Shown here: positions 44,915-55,800 of the stretch, piece after piece
Position numbering within the stretch: the first letter of the stretch is position 1
Layout: every line of letters starts with the position of its first letter
Source of the DNA: Coffea arabica
Lineage: Eukaryota; Streptophyta; Magnoliopsida; Gentianales; Rubiaceae
Direction of reading: 5' to 3'
Length of the DNA stretch: 64,000 nt
Assembly: GCF_036785885.1 (NCBI RefSeq)
Contig: NC_092329.1
Location: forward strand, 15,828,449-15,892,448
Translations under genes and position numbers: made by a program
Notes under the pieces: generated by a model
What the model saw: only the letters and a program-made list of their open reading frames with translations
What the model was told of the DNA's origin: nothing
Databases searched by the model: none

Positions 44915-44980
44915 ACACTAGAAAAATACCAGAAAATTAGAGCAAAAATGAATTGAAAATGAAACAAATACTAACACCAG

Positions 44981-44997
44981 TCCCGGTAACGGCGCCA
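44981..44997 (-). other. Primer-binding site of element B
   Basis: On the minus strand TGGCGCCGTTACCGGGA follows the LTR end by five bases. It differs from the usual tRNA-Asp-complementary site by one base within the first 16. Confidence 0.85.
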
Positions 44998-45002
44998 AAA
45001 AT

Positions 45003-46542
45003 TGACAGGTTGTTGAAGACTGTGCAATAATAAAATCAAACCTAATTGCCAAATAAAGTAATCAAAACCCAATTTCAAGTACTGGAATAGGGACTTTAGG
45101 TGTGCAATGGGTTACTTGATTCACCCTATTCTCGAAGAGTTTGTTTGATCCGATATACCTGAATGGGATGGTTTTTCACAAATAATTATTAAATTGTATA
45201 CAGGGCAAGTAGGGTCGTATTCTCAGGAATTGGAGATATTTGTTTCTTTAGAAATTCAAAGTAACATAGGGGGTGTTTTGTTATAAAGGGTAACAATTAC
45301 AACAATTCAACTAAGAATAAAATAGCCAACTAAAAATTAAATAACAATTCACTAAAATCAAGGTAATAATAATTAAAGATCTAGCCAAGAAATAACTTCA
45401 GCAATGGTTCACTTAATTGATTATTGATGCACAAGCAATTTCAATTATTTTACCAATAAATAGGTTATAACTGCTAAACAAGTGATGACAGTCAACATCT
45501 CCTTACTGTGTTGGTGATTAAGGTACGCCCGTTAATCACTGCTCTAATTGAGAAATAATTCTAGGTACGCCCGTAAGATTTAATTCCCCAATTACCTTAC
45601 ATATTAGAGAAACCCTATTCTAATCAAATAACGCACTATCAGGGTTATTTCAGATTAGTCCGCGTATCCCCCTAACACAAACCTAATCATGCCAGTTGTC
45701 ACTAATTCAAGACAATTAAACAATTACGGATTTAATACCCTAACTGACAATAGATTATCAAATCAACTAATTATCCGAATCCAAAATAATCAATTAAGTA
45801 AATAATCATGAATACTGCAATCAAGGGATATGCGAATACCAATAAATAAAAGAAAATGATAAAATTAAATCGATTTCACAATTTTTAGGCGAACCAAAGC
45901 CTCCATTGTTCCTTGACTAGAGTGAAGTAATTAGTTCATATTTGATGCGAAAAACCCATACAAAATTGCAAAGAAAGCAGCGCCCATCAATTGGGTAAAT
46001 TCATGTCGTTGGAATACTGTCGAAAAAGTAAAGCTAGAGGATGTAGTTCATTGCTTTGTTTGGTCCTGACATCCAAAAGAAGAAAAGCCGATACGAAGCC
46101 AAAAGAAGAGTAAAAGTCTCAAAGCTAAAAGTATTCTACTCCTGACATGCGAGAGGAAAGCAAAAGGAAATCCCAGGGAAAAGTCAAAGTAAAACTAAGC
46201 TAAAGGAGACACAATCCTCTGCTCCTAATTCTAATTCCTATCTACTAGTCCTATATTCATCCTACTGTGCGGCGGCTTTTTATCATGAAGAAGACTTCAG
46301 CCTTTTTGTTCCTCTTTGAAAGTTGTCTTCCGCAAGTTACCAAAAAGGGCCGCATCATCTTGTTCCAAAAATGCCCCTAGATGCCTGCTACTTGATCTCT
46401 TTCCTGATGAATGCCAAATTGGCATTGGTTGTGGTATTTTCGTTCTACTCCTTGAAATGAGTAGAATCGCTAATTTATCCACATCGGATCAGGTAATAGG
46501 AGAAATTAATAATAAAATAAATGATAAAATTGCAACCTATCA
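45003..46542 (-). mobile_element. 5' LTR of element B (1540 bp, complete)
   Basis: Minus-strand LTR from TGATAGG (46542) to CCTGTCA (45003). It lacks the 828-bp duplication of element A and so shows the ancestral LTR length. A short plus-strand open run inside it (46316-46552) is not a gene. Confidence 0.93.
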
Positions 46543-46547
46543 CATTT
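46543..46547. repeat. Target-site duplication CATTT, right copy (element B)
   Basis: Matches 35870-35874 and lies immediately outside the TGATAGG end of element B. Confidence 0.9.
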
Positions 46548-48083
46548 GTTGAAAAAAGTTATCTTGTATACTTTCTATCAAGCCAGAACCAGATACTTCA
46601 AGGACAGTTAACGTCGTTAGTTCTCCAATTTCATCAATCTTTTCTAAGAAATCATAGTCCCTGAGCACAAGGACGTTCAGTTTTTTCAGGCAGCAGAAGC
46701 AATGAGGCAATGATTTAATTCTGAGGCTGAAAAGACCCAGAATTTGCAGTTCCTGATTATTCAGTAGGAGACTATTCGGATCTTCCCCGCTGAGACAGTT
46801 CCCGTCCAGTAAAAGTGCCTTTGATTGCTGCACTTTTTTATGATTGACTAGTGTTCTGATCACACCATCCACCGAAGTGACTTTTCCAATGCCATCCCGG
46901 TCATTACTATTCACAATAACATTAGCCAACCCCAGATTAGCTATTCCACCATATCCTTGATGATGATAGTTAATAAGTATGGTTCCTCTAACCATTTGGA
47001 GGAAATCATCACCTACTTCTTTCAGCATTTGACAGTACATAAGCTGCATCAAAACACAGTGTCCCTCCTCATAAGCCTCCTTAAGATTGTTAAAAGGACT
47101 AAGATATCCTTCTAGTGTCCAGTATGATATCAGCTCACCGTAGTGAACAGATCCATGGTCACGGAAAAAATGGCTGCCCTGCCAAGAAAATTCAACTAAA
47201 ATACGATCTGACACCCCTCCGTATCCACTTGAGAGCAATAGGGTGTAATTGTAGTCATCACCACCCCATGCTTCTTCCAAAGCCGGTTGCAGATCCTGCA
47301 CTTTGGAATCATGTTGATGGTAATTTAGTAGGTTTGCTAGCAAGGCTACTTCTCCAGGTGTAAGTTCTTAATTTTTATCGATGAAGTTTTCAACTAAAAT
47401 TTCAACACCTAAAATTTCAAAAACTTTTGCCACAGCCCATTGCTTTAACAAAGAAATTGACATTTCTGGAGTTAGACATTTCATGTCAATCACTTCCTTA
47501 TCCCCCCGAGTTTGGTGCCTCGTATCTTCATTCTTTCAAGTTATTAGCACCTTAAGTTTTTGCTGTCCATCTCCATCAGCAACTTCTATTGACTGCTGGT
47601 AGGCATTATGCGTGATAAACTGAAGGACTTGATCTAAGTCTCGATCGCCTTCTCTCATTTTTTTTCCTTCATCATCCAAAATTACAAGTATCCCTCGAAG
47701 AACATTACTAGCTGAAAGTTTTTTCTGTACCTTTTCTTTCAAGCCATCCAAGGCTTCCTCCTTACCATTGTCATCCTGTACCTGCTCGATATCATCAATT
47801 AGCAGCTCCGCAAAAGTGGAAAGTAGAGACAACTGACAAGCAATATGCTCATAGAGAGACATCTCATCATGCCTAACACTCAAAGAAATCCAAAGCATAA
47901 TGTCAACTCTTTCGTTTGTGACTGCGAGCAGACCAGCTTTTCTTGCCATCCATGTTTTCCCACTTCCTGATTTCCTAGAAAGAACAATTGTTGACACATG
48001 TTTTTCCTTGAGAAGTTTAAGAATTTCTTTTGCCTGCAGTTCCACACTATTCTGGTCCATTGCCAATGTGCCACTCCAAAACA
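46543..48083 (-). pseudogene. NB-ARC and first LRRs of a disrupted NBS-LRR gene
   Basis: One reading frame runs from a likely acceptor (GATACAG|GTGTTTTGG, exon from about 48083) to the element B insertion. It shows a P-loop (SRKSGSGKTW), a kinase-2-like GILVILDDEG and a KVLIT RNBS-B-like motif. A long ALEEAWGGDDYNYTLLLSSGY region and the first LRRs (LQILGLFSLRIKSLP, LTTLTVLEVSGSGL) follow. The layout resembles the NB-LRR type of Arabidopsis At4g19050, a similarity from memory. Stops in frame: TGA at 47536-47538 and TAA at 47368-47370. The gene is thus broken by two stops here, two in the LRR part and two retrotransposons. A nucleotide-binding switch of an immune receptor is the expected ancestral role. 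Confidence 0.85.
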
Positions 48084-49560
48084 CCTGTATCATGATGCAA
48101 ATGGTTACACATTCCAGCAAGAAAGAAAGAAATTGCAATACTATTAAAATCAAAACTGGCTACGGCATGAACTTTTGTTAGGAACGAAGCATAAAAATTA
48201 TCACAATGCGTGACCAACTGGTACCGTAATTTGTCCACCAAATACTTGAAAACATGCAAACATATATGCGCACATCAACATAAAGTATGAGTTCATTAGC
48301 TTATAAATGTGATCTTGGTTTTTCTTTATGTGCACATGTGCCTTTCTGTTGGCCATTGATCTATTATGGATATGCCCACCATCAATTCCTAGACAACGTC
48401 ATGGGTCTTGCTACCTCAACCTTGCCCAGAGACATAACAACTGTGCACCGTCTTAGTTGTAGCTTCAAATGAATTCCAGATCTCTATCTATTATCTAATA
48501 GAAAATAAAAGTTTTTCTAAGAAAATTGTTATAGGATAATAGAAAAAGCAAAGTGGTGAGAAACGTATCAACTACTTAAACACAAGAAGGTTAAAATGTA
48601 AAGGCTAAACTAGTGATGAAAAACAATGCAAAGAGGACATTTCCGCAAGCTCATGGATTCTGGATACAACTGTCCAAATATCTAAAACAAGCGACTTCAT
48701 GGCTCTAAGGAAAGTAATGCAGGAGATACAAACAAGTGGTACAAGAAGATCTACACGGTTAATAATAAATTCTACAGTTGAAATTGCCATCATTGACAAC
48801 TAAAAGTCCATGATCCCAGAATATAACAGCACTCTCTGAAGATCAAGATAGATAAATGTGACCAATATCGACTATATCTACAACAATGCATTGGATCATG
48901 ATTAAATGAGGATTGGGACGAGTAATGGCCATCTTTTCCCACATTTAGCAATCGGACAAACTAATCCAGACCACTCTACCTCCAATTAAACCTTTCACAC
49001 TGACACAGTCAAAACACACATAAGTTATAGTTAAAATTTTCTCAGCTTAAATGTTTACTGATTTCATAAGTTTCACAGGAAATTTTACATTTGAACCAAA
49101 TTAATCTCCCACCAGGTTTTCAATATAACAAGATTCTCAGCTACGAGGCTAGAGGACACTAGATTTTATTTTCCATTAAAGATTAACCTCTTCCGGTTAA
49201 CTTTCGCACCTTTTAGGATCATATTCCATAATAAGTTATTTTCTACCCAACATCACAATAGTTATTCAATGTCAAAAAGATCCTTCTGTATCCAGACAAC
49301 AATTAACAGCATAATATTGTTACATATTACATAAAAAAAACTCTGAACTTTCTGCAAAAGGGTATGCATAAAACAACTAAACTAAACCATTTCAAGACAA
49401 ACCTGGAAATGCTTTCTTGATTACCTGCTATTGCTTGCTGTCCGTTGTTTGAGGGATGTCTGAGAAACTAGAACAGAGCTTCAAACCTTCAACAAAGAAA
49501 AAATGTTCTACTCTGTTTTGGCATGCTTGAGTTGACAAGACTAGGATTGGTTTTATTAAT
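48084..49560. other. Upstream of the NBS-LRR pseudogene; no clear exon
   Basis: An earlier exon would be expected on the minus strand because the P-loop exon starts at an acceptor. Short minus-strand runs (48047-48259, 48605-48799, 49428-49634) show no TIR, RPW8 or coiled-coil signature that I can support. Probably intron or promoter of the dead gene. Confidence 0.4.
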
Positions 49561-49570
49561 AATAAAATAA

Positions 49571-49911
49571 AAGTGTTTGGATAGCAGGTTTTTTTCAAAT
49601 AATATTTCGCTTGCATCATAAATACATTTTTCAATCCATCGTTTTATATTCTTAACTATCTTTTTATCTCACATACATCACATCATAAAAAGTGTTACAG
49701 TAATTATTTCAAATAATACTGGGAGTGTTTGGATACACATATTATTTCAAATAATATTTCACTTGCATCATAAACACATTTTCCAATCCACCTTTTTATA
49801 TTCTCAATCAACTTTTTATCTCACATACATCACATCACAAAAAGTGCTACAGTAATTATTCCAAATAATATTTTAAATAATACTCTATCCAAACACTCTA
49901 TCCAAACAAAA
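49571..49911. mobile_element. Two nested or tandem MITEs
   Basis: A complete 176-bp copy (49723-49898) has perfect 13-bp terminal inverted repeats, GAGTGTTTGGATA and its complement. It sits next to, and probably inside the end of, a related copy that starts at about 49572 (GTGTTTGGATA) and ends with CTATCCAAAC at about 49906. Both share CACATTTTTCAATCC and ATCTCACATACATCACATCA. The superfamily is not certain and no target duplication is clear. Confidence 0.7.
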
Positions 49912-51133
49912 AAAATTTCGCTTTTCTTTTAGATTGGGCCCAATATCCTTTCATCAATACTTTTGGCAGTTTGCAGCTAATCGTTAGAAAAGCATTTTCA
50001 TACTTGGCCAATTATTTTTTGGGTATTCAAGAGGAAAGGGTTGGGAAGGCACAAAGCAATCACTAGGGGAAAATTTCCAAATTATGATTTTTTTTTTTAA
50101 AAAGAGTTTTCAAATAGTGATAATTTTGAAATATGGATCAATTTTTCTAAATCATGTGTTTATTGGATGCTATTTTGTGAGAAATCAATATCTGGATGAA
50201 TTAAAAAAAGAATTTTGTAAAACATATTCACTAAATATGATTTTCACCCTATTGGGAGAGTTTGAAAAACATCACCGTTTGATTTTTTTTTTAATAAATT
50301 CTACTATTTGGGAATTCAGTCCAATCACTAGAGAACAGTGTCCAAAGTCTAAAATAATTATATTTTATTACACATGATTTATATATAATTTTGTAATAGA
50401 CATATATAATTTATTCTTTTCATATATTTCACAAAGACTCTGTGTATTTATTAGCATGCCAAATTTATGTGTCGTGGTTTGAGTCTTTAATTTTAATCTT
50501 ATATCTCATTAGCCAATCACGGCCACCAATTTAATGCAGTAGCCCTCCCTTTTATCCCTCGTGTTCTCACTAGATACTAGAGTGTTACTTTGTCGCCAAT
50601 GTTGCAAGACAACTTTTAGCAAATATTGCAAGAATGCACTATTCTCATGGCTAAAATCTTCTTGGTAAATAAATTTACTGGTAAAATCATCAATTTCTAA
50701 TTGCGATTATCAAATTTTAGAGTCCCCCACTTTTATTTTGCGATACATATGGTGGGCATCTTGCGCATATTTGTTCAAGATTTTATTAATAGTCCAAAGC
50801 ACTAGCCTAAACTGCATGTATTCTTTTTCTTTTTTTTTTTGTATAGTTAAGAATAACGTAAAAAGACTTTCGAGAAACTTTTGTCCCTTTTTTCACCATT
50901 CACGCTGTTGTTAATACCAGCCAGGCTTCTGAGAAACTTTTCTTCCCTTTTTTCATCTTGCTTTTTTTTTTTGGTTTCTATTAGATTACACATGCTATAT
51001 ATTAACACTTTCCTATCATATTTTGTTAGGTATAGAGGACCTACTATTTGATTGTCTAATTGGTTGGCAGTTAATATGGTCGTCCTTGCTCGTCGTCCTT
51101 GCTTGTCATCCATTTAATTGGTAGTCAGATCGT
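49912..51133. other. Intergenic, no gene seen
   Basis: AT-rich sequence with poly-T tracts at 50088, 50828 and 50965. The open run 50084-50377 is low-complexity and has no motif. Confidence 0.6.
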
Positions 51134-51141
51134 GCTAAAGT

Positions 51142-52106
51142 TAGGGGTGTGCATTCGGTGCAAAATCAGTAATTCGGTGCAATGAATTCGGTTATTTCAC
51201 CTATAGAAATCTAAACTGTTTTCAATTTTGAATTGACCATAACCAAATTTATTCCGCAACCGATTTCAAATTTGAATAGACCGAATTCATCTATTAAAAA
51301 AAAAGATAATAATACCCTGCAATTTACATGCATTCACTTACACTGCTTAGTTGTCTTATCTATACTTAAAGTCTTAAGATTAGGGAATAGATAATATGAA
51401 TTTTCATGTTAAATATGTAATGTAAATTTATAGCACACTAATACTTGCAAGTTACAGATTACGCATTCAAATATTCAATAATTCAAACATGAATGATGTA
51501 TCAAATTTCCAATATCTAAATTCTAATTACTAATTATGTTTATTGTTTAATATTTAGTATTATACATATATGTATTAATTATTATCTAATTCTAGTCATG
51601 TTACTCATGTATAAAATAATAAGTATTAGAGTTATCTTATATTGTTATATATTACTATATATTTGTATTAATATAGTCATATAACAATTAACAAATACTA
51701 AAATACTATATTGTACATTATTATATATTATTATTATTATAAGTACATGATATGATGATAATACCATATACTAATTATTATTAATAGCATTTACCTATAA
51801 AATATAATAATATATTAGTAGTATATACTAATACTAAATAGCATTCATCTATATATTATATAATTTTATATACCAATTTGGTATTCGAATACGGTAATGC
51901 AGTACCCTATTTCAATTACCGAATTTGAATATGAAATCGGTTATTACCAAATTTATAATCTCATTACCTATTTCATACCATATTAGAATTCGATGAATTT
52001 GGTATGTACCAAATTTGTACCAAATTACCAAATACTCGATTTCAAATTATCGAATTGAATTTGAATTCGGTTATGAATTTGATATGTATCGAATTTGCTC
52101 ACCCTA
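51142..52106. mobile_element. Non-autonomous hAT-like element (965 bp)
   Basis: Ends TAGGGGTGTGCA and (reverse complement) TAGGGTGAGCA are imperfect terminal inverted repeats of hAT flavour. Flanks GCTAAAGT (51134-51141) and ACTAAAGT (52107-52114) agree at 7 of 8 bases, the hAT duplication length. Both subterminal zones are rich in GAATTCGGT-like motifs, and the middle is very AT-rich without coding capacity. Confidence 0.7.
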
Positions 52107-52197
52107 ACTAAAGTTGTTCAATGAGTTTTGTATTGCCTAGCATTCATTACTAGAATTTATTTATTCCTTTATATGGGTATAAGTAAGGTGTTTTGAT

Positions 52198-52656
52198 TAG
52201 GGTTGCAAACGAATTGAATCTTTCGTGAGCGGCTCAAGTTAAAGTTTGACTCGAATTCAAATCGAACTCGAACTGGTCAAATCAAACTCGAATTCAAAAT
52301 ATTAAACTTGTTAGTTCGCAAGTATATATATATTACTTTTATTTTAATAGTAAAATTACATATATATTTTTAATTATTTATTAAGAAAAAATATTATTTT
52401 ATTCATTTTTAAAAATAAAATAATTATCTTATATATTTTTTCGAGTTCGAGCTCGACTCGAATTTCAGTCAAGTTTGAGCTTGAGCTTTAGATTGGCAGC
52501 TTGTCGAGACTCGACTCGAATTTTAGTCAAGTTCGAACTTGAGCTTTAGATTGGCAGCTTGTCGAGATTGGGCTCGAATTCAAACTAATAAAATTAAGTC
52601 AAGACTCGGCTTGATTAGGTTAAAATTCGATTTGACTCGACTCGTTTATAGCCTTA
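52198..52656. mobile_element. hAT-like MITE (459 bp) with exact 8-bp target duplication
   Basis: TAGGGTTGCAAACGA opens it and TCGTTTATAGCCTTA closes it (imperfect inverted ends). GTTTTGAT stands on both sides (52190-52197 and 52657-52664). Subterminal GACTCGA/TCGAGTC repeats fill the ends. No coding capacity. Confidence 0.82.
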
Positions 52657-52689
52657 GTTTTGATGCATTCCTTATTAAAAAAAAAGGGA

Positions 52690-52815
52690 AGAAGAGGAAG
52701 AAGATGTTTTATTCAAACACATTTTTCCAATATTTTTTTATTTCATATATATCACATAAAAATACTATAGTATTTTTTAAAAAGATTATTTCAAATAATC
52801 TACTATTCAATCACA
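52690..52815. mobile_element. Diverged relative of the 49.7-kb MITEs
   Basis: ATTCAAACACATTTTTCCAA, TTTCATATATATCACATAAAAA and TTATTTCAAATAAT follow the same order as in the MITEs at 49571-49911. The terminal repeats are degraded. Confidence 0.4.
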
Positions 52816-55800
52816 CTCAAAGTTCTACCTAACCCTTTCTCTGCATTGTTTTGCAGCTCTTTTTTATATTTCAAGTGCCCTTTCTAATGACAAAAAAAAA
52901 GAGAAAAAAAGTGCACTTTCCCTTTATTTGTCACCCTCGTTCATCTCTCCCCTTTTTTTTTTGTTATGCTAGTGACGTTTAGTTGATGGAAAAAAATGAC
53001 TACATGTACAAAAATCTTTAATTTTACTCCTTAACAAAAAAAAAATACCGAGAACTTGGAATATGCACAGGTAACAACCTAAAATATATTAGTGAAGTAC
53101 ATTTTTTTTGTTCATTGTCAATAAGAATGTATTACATGACTTTAAAGATGATAACTTGTTTTGATCAAATTTTAATAAATTAATGAAATAATGATTGATT
53201 TATTTTGAAAAATCAATCCCAAAATGCAATAAATCATTATACGTGCTTATTTTGATACATTAATTTATATTATTTATGCAATTATTATGGTGGTAACATT
53301 TTTAGTAATGTAAACAATTTGTATTCATCAACTTGAAAAGTTGGTGATTCTTATGTGTAATGACAAAATTCTAAAAATTACCAACAAATAATTACAAGTA
53401 CATGATAAGGAAGAGATTGTTGGGATTGAAGAGTTTTTTTTTTTATTTTTTTTGGTTATTTAAGTCTGCTTAAGACTATTGTTGGGATGGATGGGTTTTC
53501 TTTGAGCCTTCTTGCAATCTATTTTTGTTTAAGTTTTCTTGTGAATGCAACCACTTTCCCTTTCCCTTTTTAATTTTCAATTTCCTTTCATGGAAGTTCC
53601 AATCCTATTTTTTTTCCAACAACGATAATATAACTTATTCTAGTCTAATCTAAAGAGAGGGAGAGGGGGAAGTCACACATAGTGGCTGATGGCAGCCAAG
53701 GATCGAACAGACCATTGACCTTCCACCTCCACTAAGACTTAAAGAGATTTTGGTGACCAACATACCAAGAGGCTGTTGGCATGGAAGTCCCGGTCCCAAA
53801 TCTTTCCAATTCTCTCATTACACGAATTTATTGGAGCCAACTCGTCTCTCTTCCTTCCTCGTTATGCAACATTGCAATTCCTTTATTTTTTTTCCCCTAG
53901 GGGTTTCTTTAATTTTTCCTTTTCCTATGTTGAATAGATAAGACAGGCACTGTATATCGAGTGGTGTATGTTATCTTATGTTACTTCTACAGATTTATAT
54001 TAGTTTACGAATCACTAGAACATTAGATTAAAAAAAGAATCACTAGAACGTACGAACTACATGTAAAAAGAAACACTAATAGTAAAATTCTTCAAAATGT
54101 ACATATTATTTTATGTATTAAAAAGAAACACTAATAATAAAATTCTTCAAAATGTACTTATTATTTTATGTATTAAAAAGATACATGAATAATAAAATTC
54201 TTATTTGTTTACAAAGAAAATATAAAGAGAATATTTACAAAAAAAGGGAAAATTTTCATTAAAAAAGTAGCAATCCAAACAAAGTCTAAACTTCCAAAAT
54301 TAGATCCTTACATATTACTGACAATGTTCTTTTTTAAACAGTTAAAATTAGTACAATTAGCAAGGGCTAATTTTCTAGTTTGTTTAAAATGTTAACTCCT
54401 TTTTCAAATACTACAATTTGAATGGTTAAATAGTTTTTCTTCAAGGTAGCAAGTCCAGTCTTTTCAATTCAAGGATTTTGGGTGGTGAAAAATACAATCA
54501 TATGAATATGGCTAAGCTTAGGCTCTCTCTCTTTCTTTCTTTCTTTTTTTTTTTTTTTTGAGAGGGGGGGGTTTGGATTAACTTTATTCTATGGATTTAG
54601 AAGTAAATTTTTTGAAAGGAGAGGTCCAAAATTTCTTGTAATCTTAATTAATCAACCTAAAATTTTAGTTCAATGAAGGAAAATGGATGTATGTATTATA
54701 CTTTTGGTCTCAAAAGCTATTTTCGACCATTTCGACGTTTTCATGAGTATAATTTCTTGTTTGTGTTTGTTTTGATCACGATTAAATTGTACAGACAAAT
54801 GCTTTTTTTTTTTTTTTGTGGGCAATTTGATGAATGCAATTTCTTTTTGTTAGTGATGTGTAAAGATGTGTATAAACCATTATTGGATTCAAGTAAAATG
54901 GCAAATCGACATGGACCCAGTTCTTGAGTAGATCATTAAATGTATACAACCAAATCAAGTGAGAGTTTATTATTGGGACAGCCCTAATTAAATCAACAAG
55001 GATCCACCTCTCAGATTTGAAGCAAACTCGACTCTTATTTATTCTTTTCGTAAAACAAAGGGTAGATGCAGTAGCCCAATATTTACTGTATAATCACACA
55101 GAGAGGGTTAGATACAATACATATTAGATCTAAAATTTTTAAAACTAGTATTTTGACCCGTGCTGGGATTATATTTCAAATCAAAATAATATTGTATATA
55201 TTTATATATTGTGGTACAGAATAATAAATAAAAATATATATATATACTAAAAAATTTAAAGAAGTGATGCTTAATATTTTGAAAAAAATTTTAATATATA
55301 ATGATTTACATGATAAAAGAATTGTTAACACATTTAAGGAGAGAGTTAGGTTGAGTGGTAAGATGAGACAGTTTTCTATAAAAATCAATTTATTAATTAA
55401 TATCCTACAAAACATATTATGTTATACCCATATATCAATACTTATAATATAAAAAAATAAATTATAACCAATTTATTTTCTTCCATTTTTAGAAAAAAAT
55501 CTTTCTCCTATCTTGTGCCTATAAAATTGTTGACTGCATTTAGATTAGCATTTTTCATAAACTTTAACATATATTTAAAAAATAATCTCCGTAATATGTG
55601 TTTTTAGAGTTCTCAAAATTATTAAAAATCACCATTATTTCCCTCTTCTCTTATCCGCCACCTAGTTATCAGATGTCTCCTACGACTTTCATATCTTCTA
55701 TCATGATACCACTATCTCTATTATTTTTTTTGTCATCTCTATCATATTCTTGTAATCCCCTTTCTTTTTCTCTCTCTTCTCCGCTCATCCTTGTAACCCA

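Larger units (their letters stand above)
35875..46542 (-). mobile_element. Athila-type Ty3/gypsy retrotransposon, element B
   Basis: Minus-strand element with a complete 5' LTR (45003-46542), a primer-binding site (44981-44997), gag, protease, RT/RNase H, integrase, a third ORF and a 3' LTR that has lost its first 1.1 kb or so. Ends TGATAGG and CCTGTCA are flanked by CATTT on both sides. It is the same family as element A but was inserted in the opposite orientation, 964 bp from it. It has no intact long frame, though the RT motif is still FMDDFS. It interrupts an NBS-LRR gene between a methionine and a threonine codon. Confidence 0.93.

Noticed and set aside
55144..55175. Helitron 3' end in minus orientation (AGCACGGGTCAAAATACTAG|T)
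   Set aside because: The last 20 bases look like a common plant Helitron end, but the first arm of the hairpin is absent and no 5' end is visible. Too weak to list as a feature.
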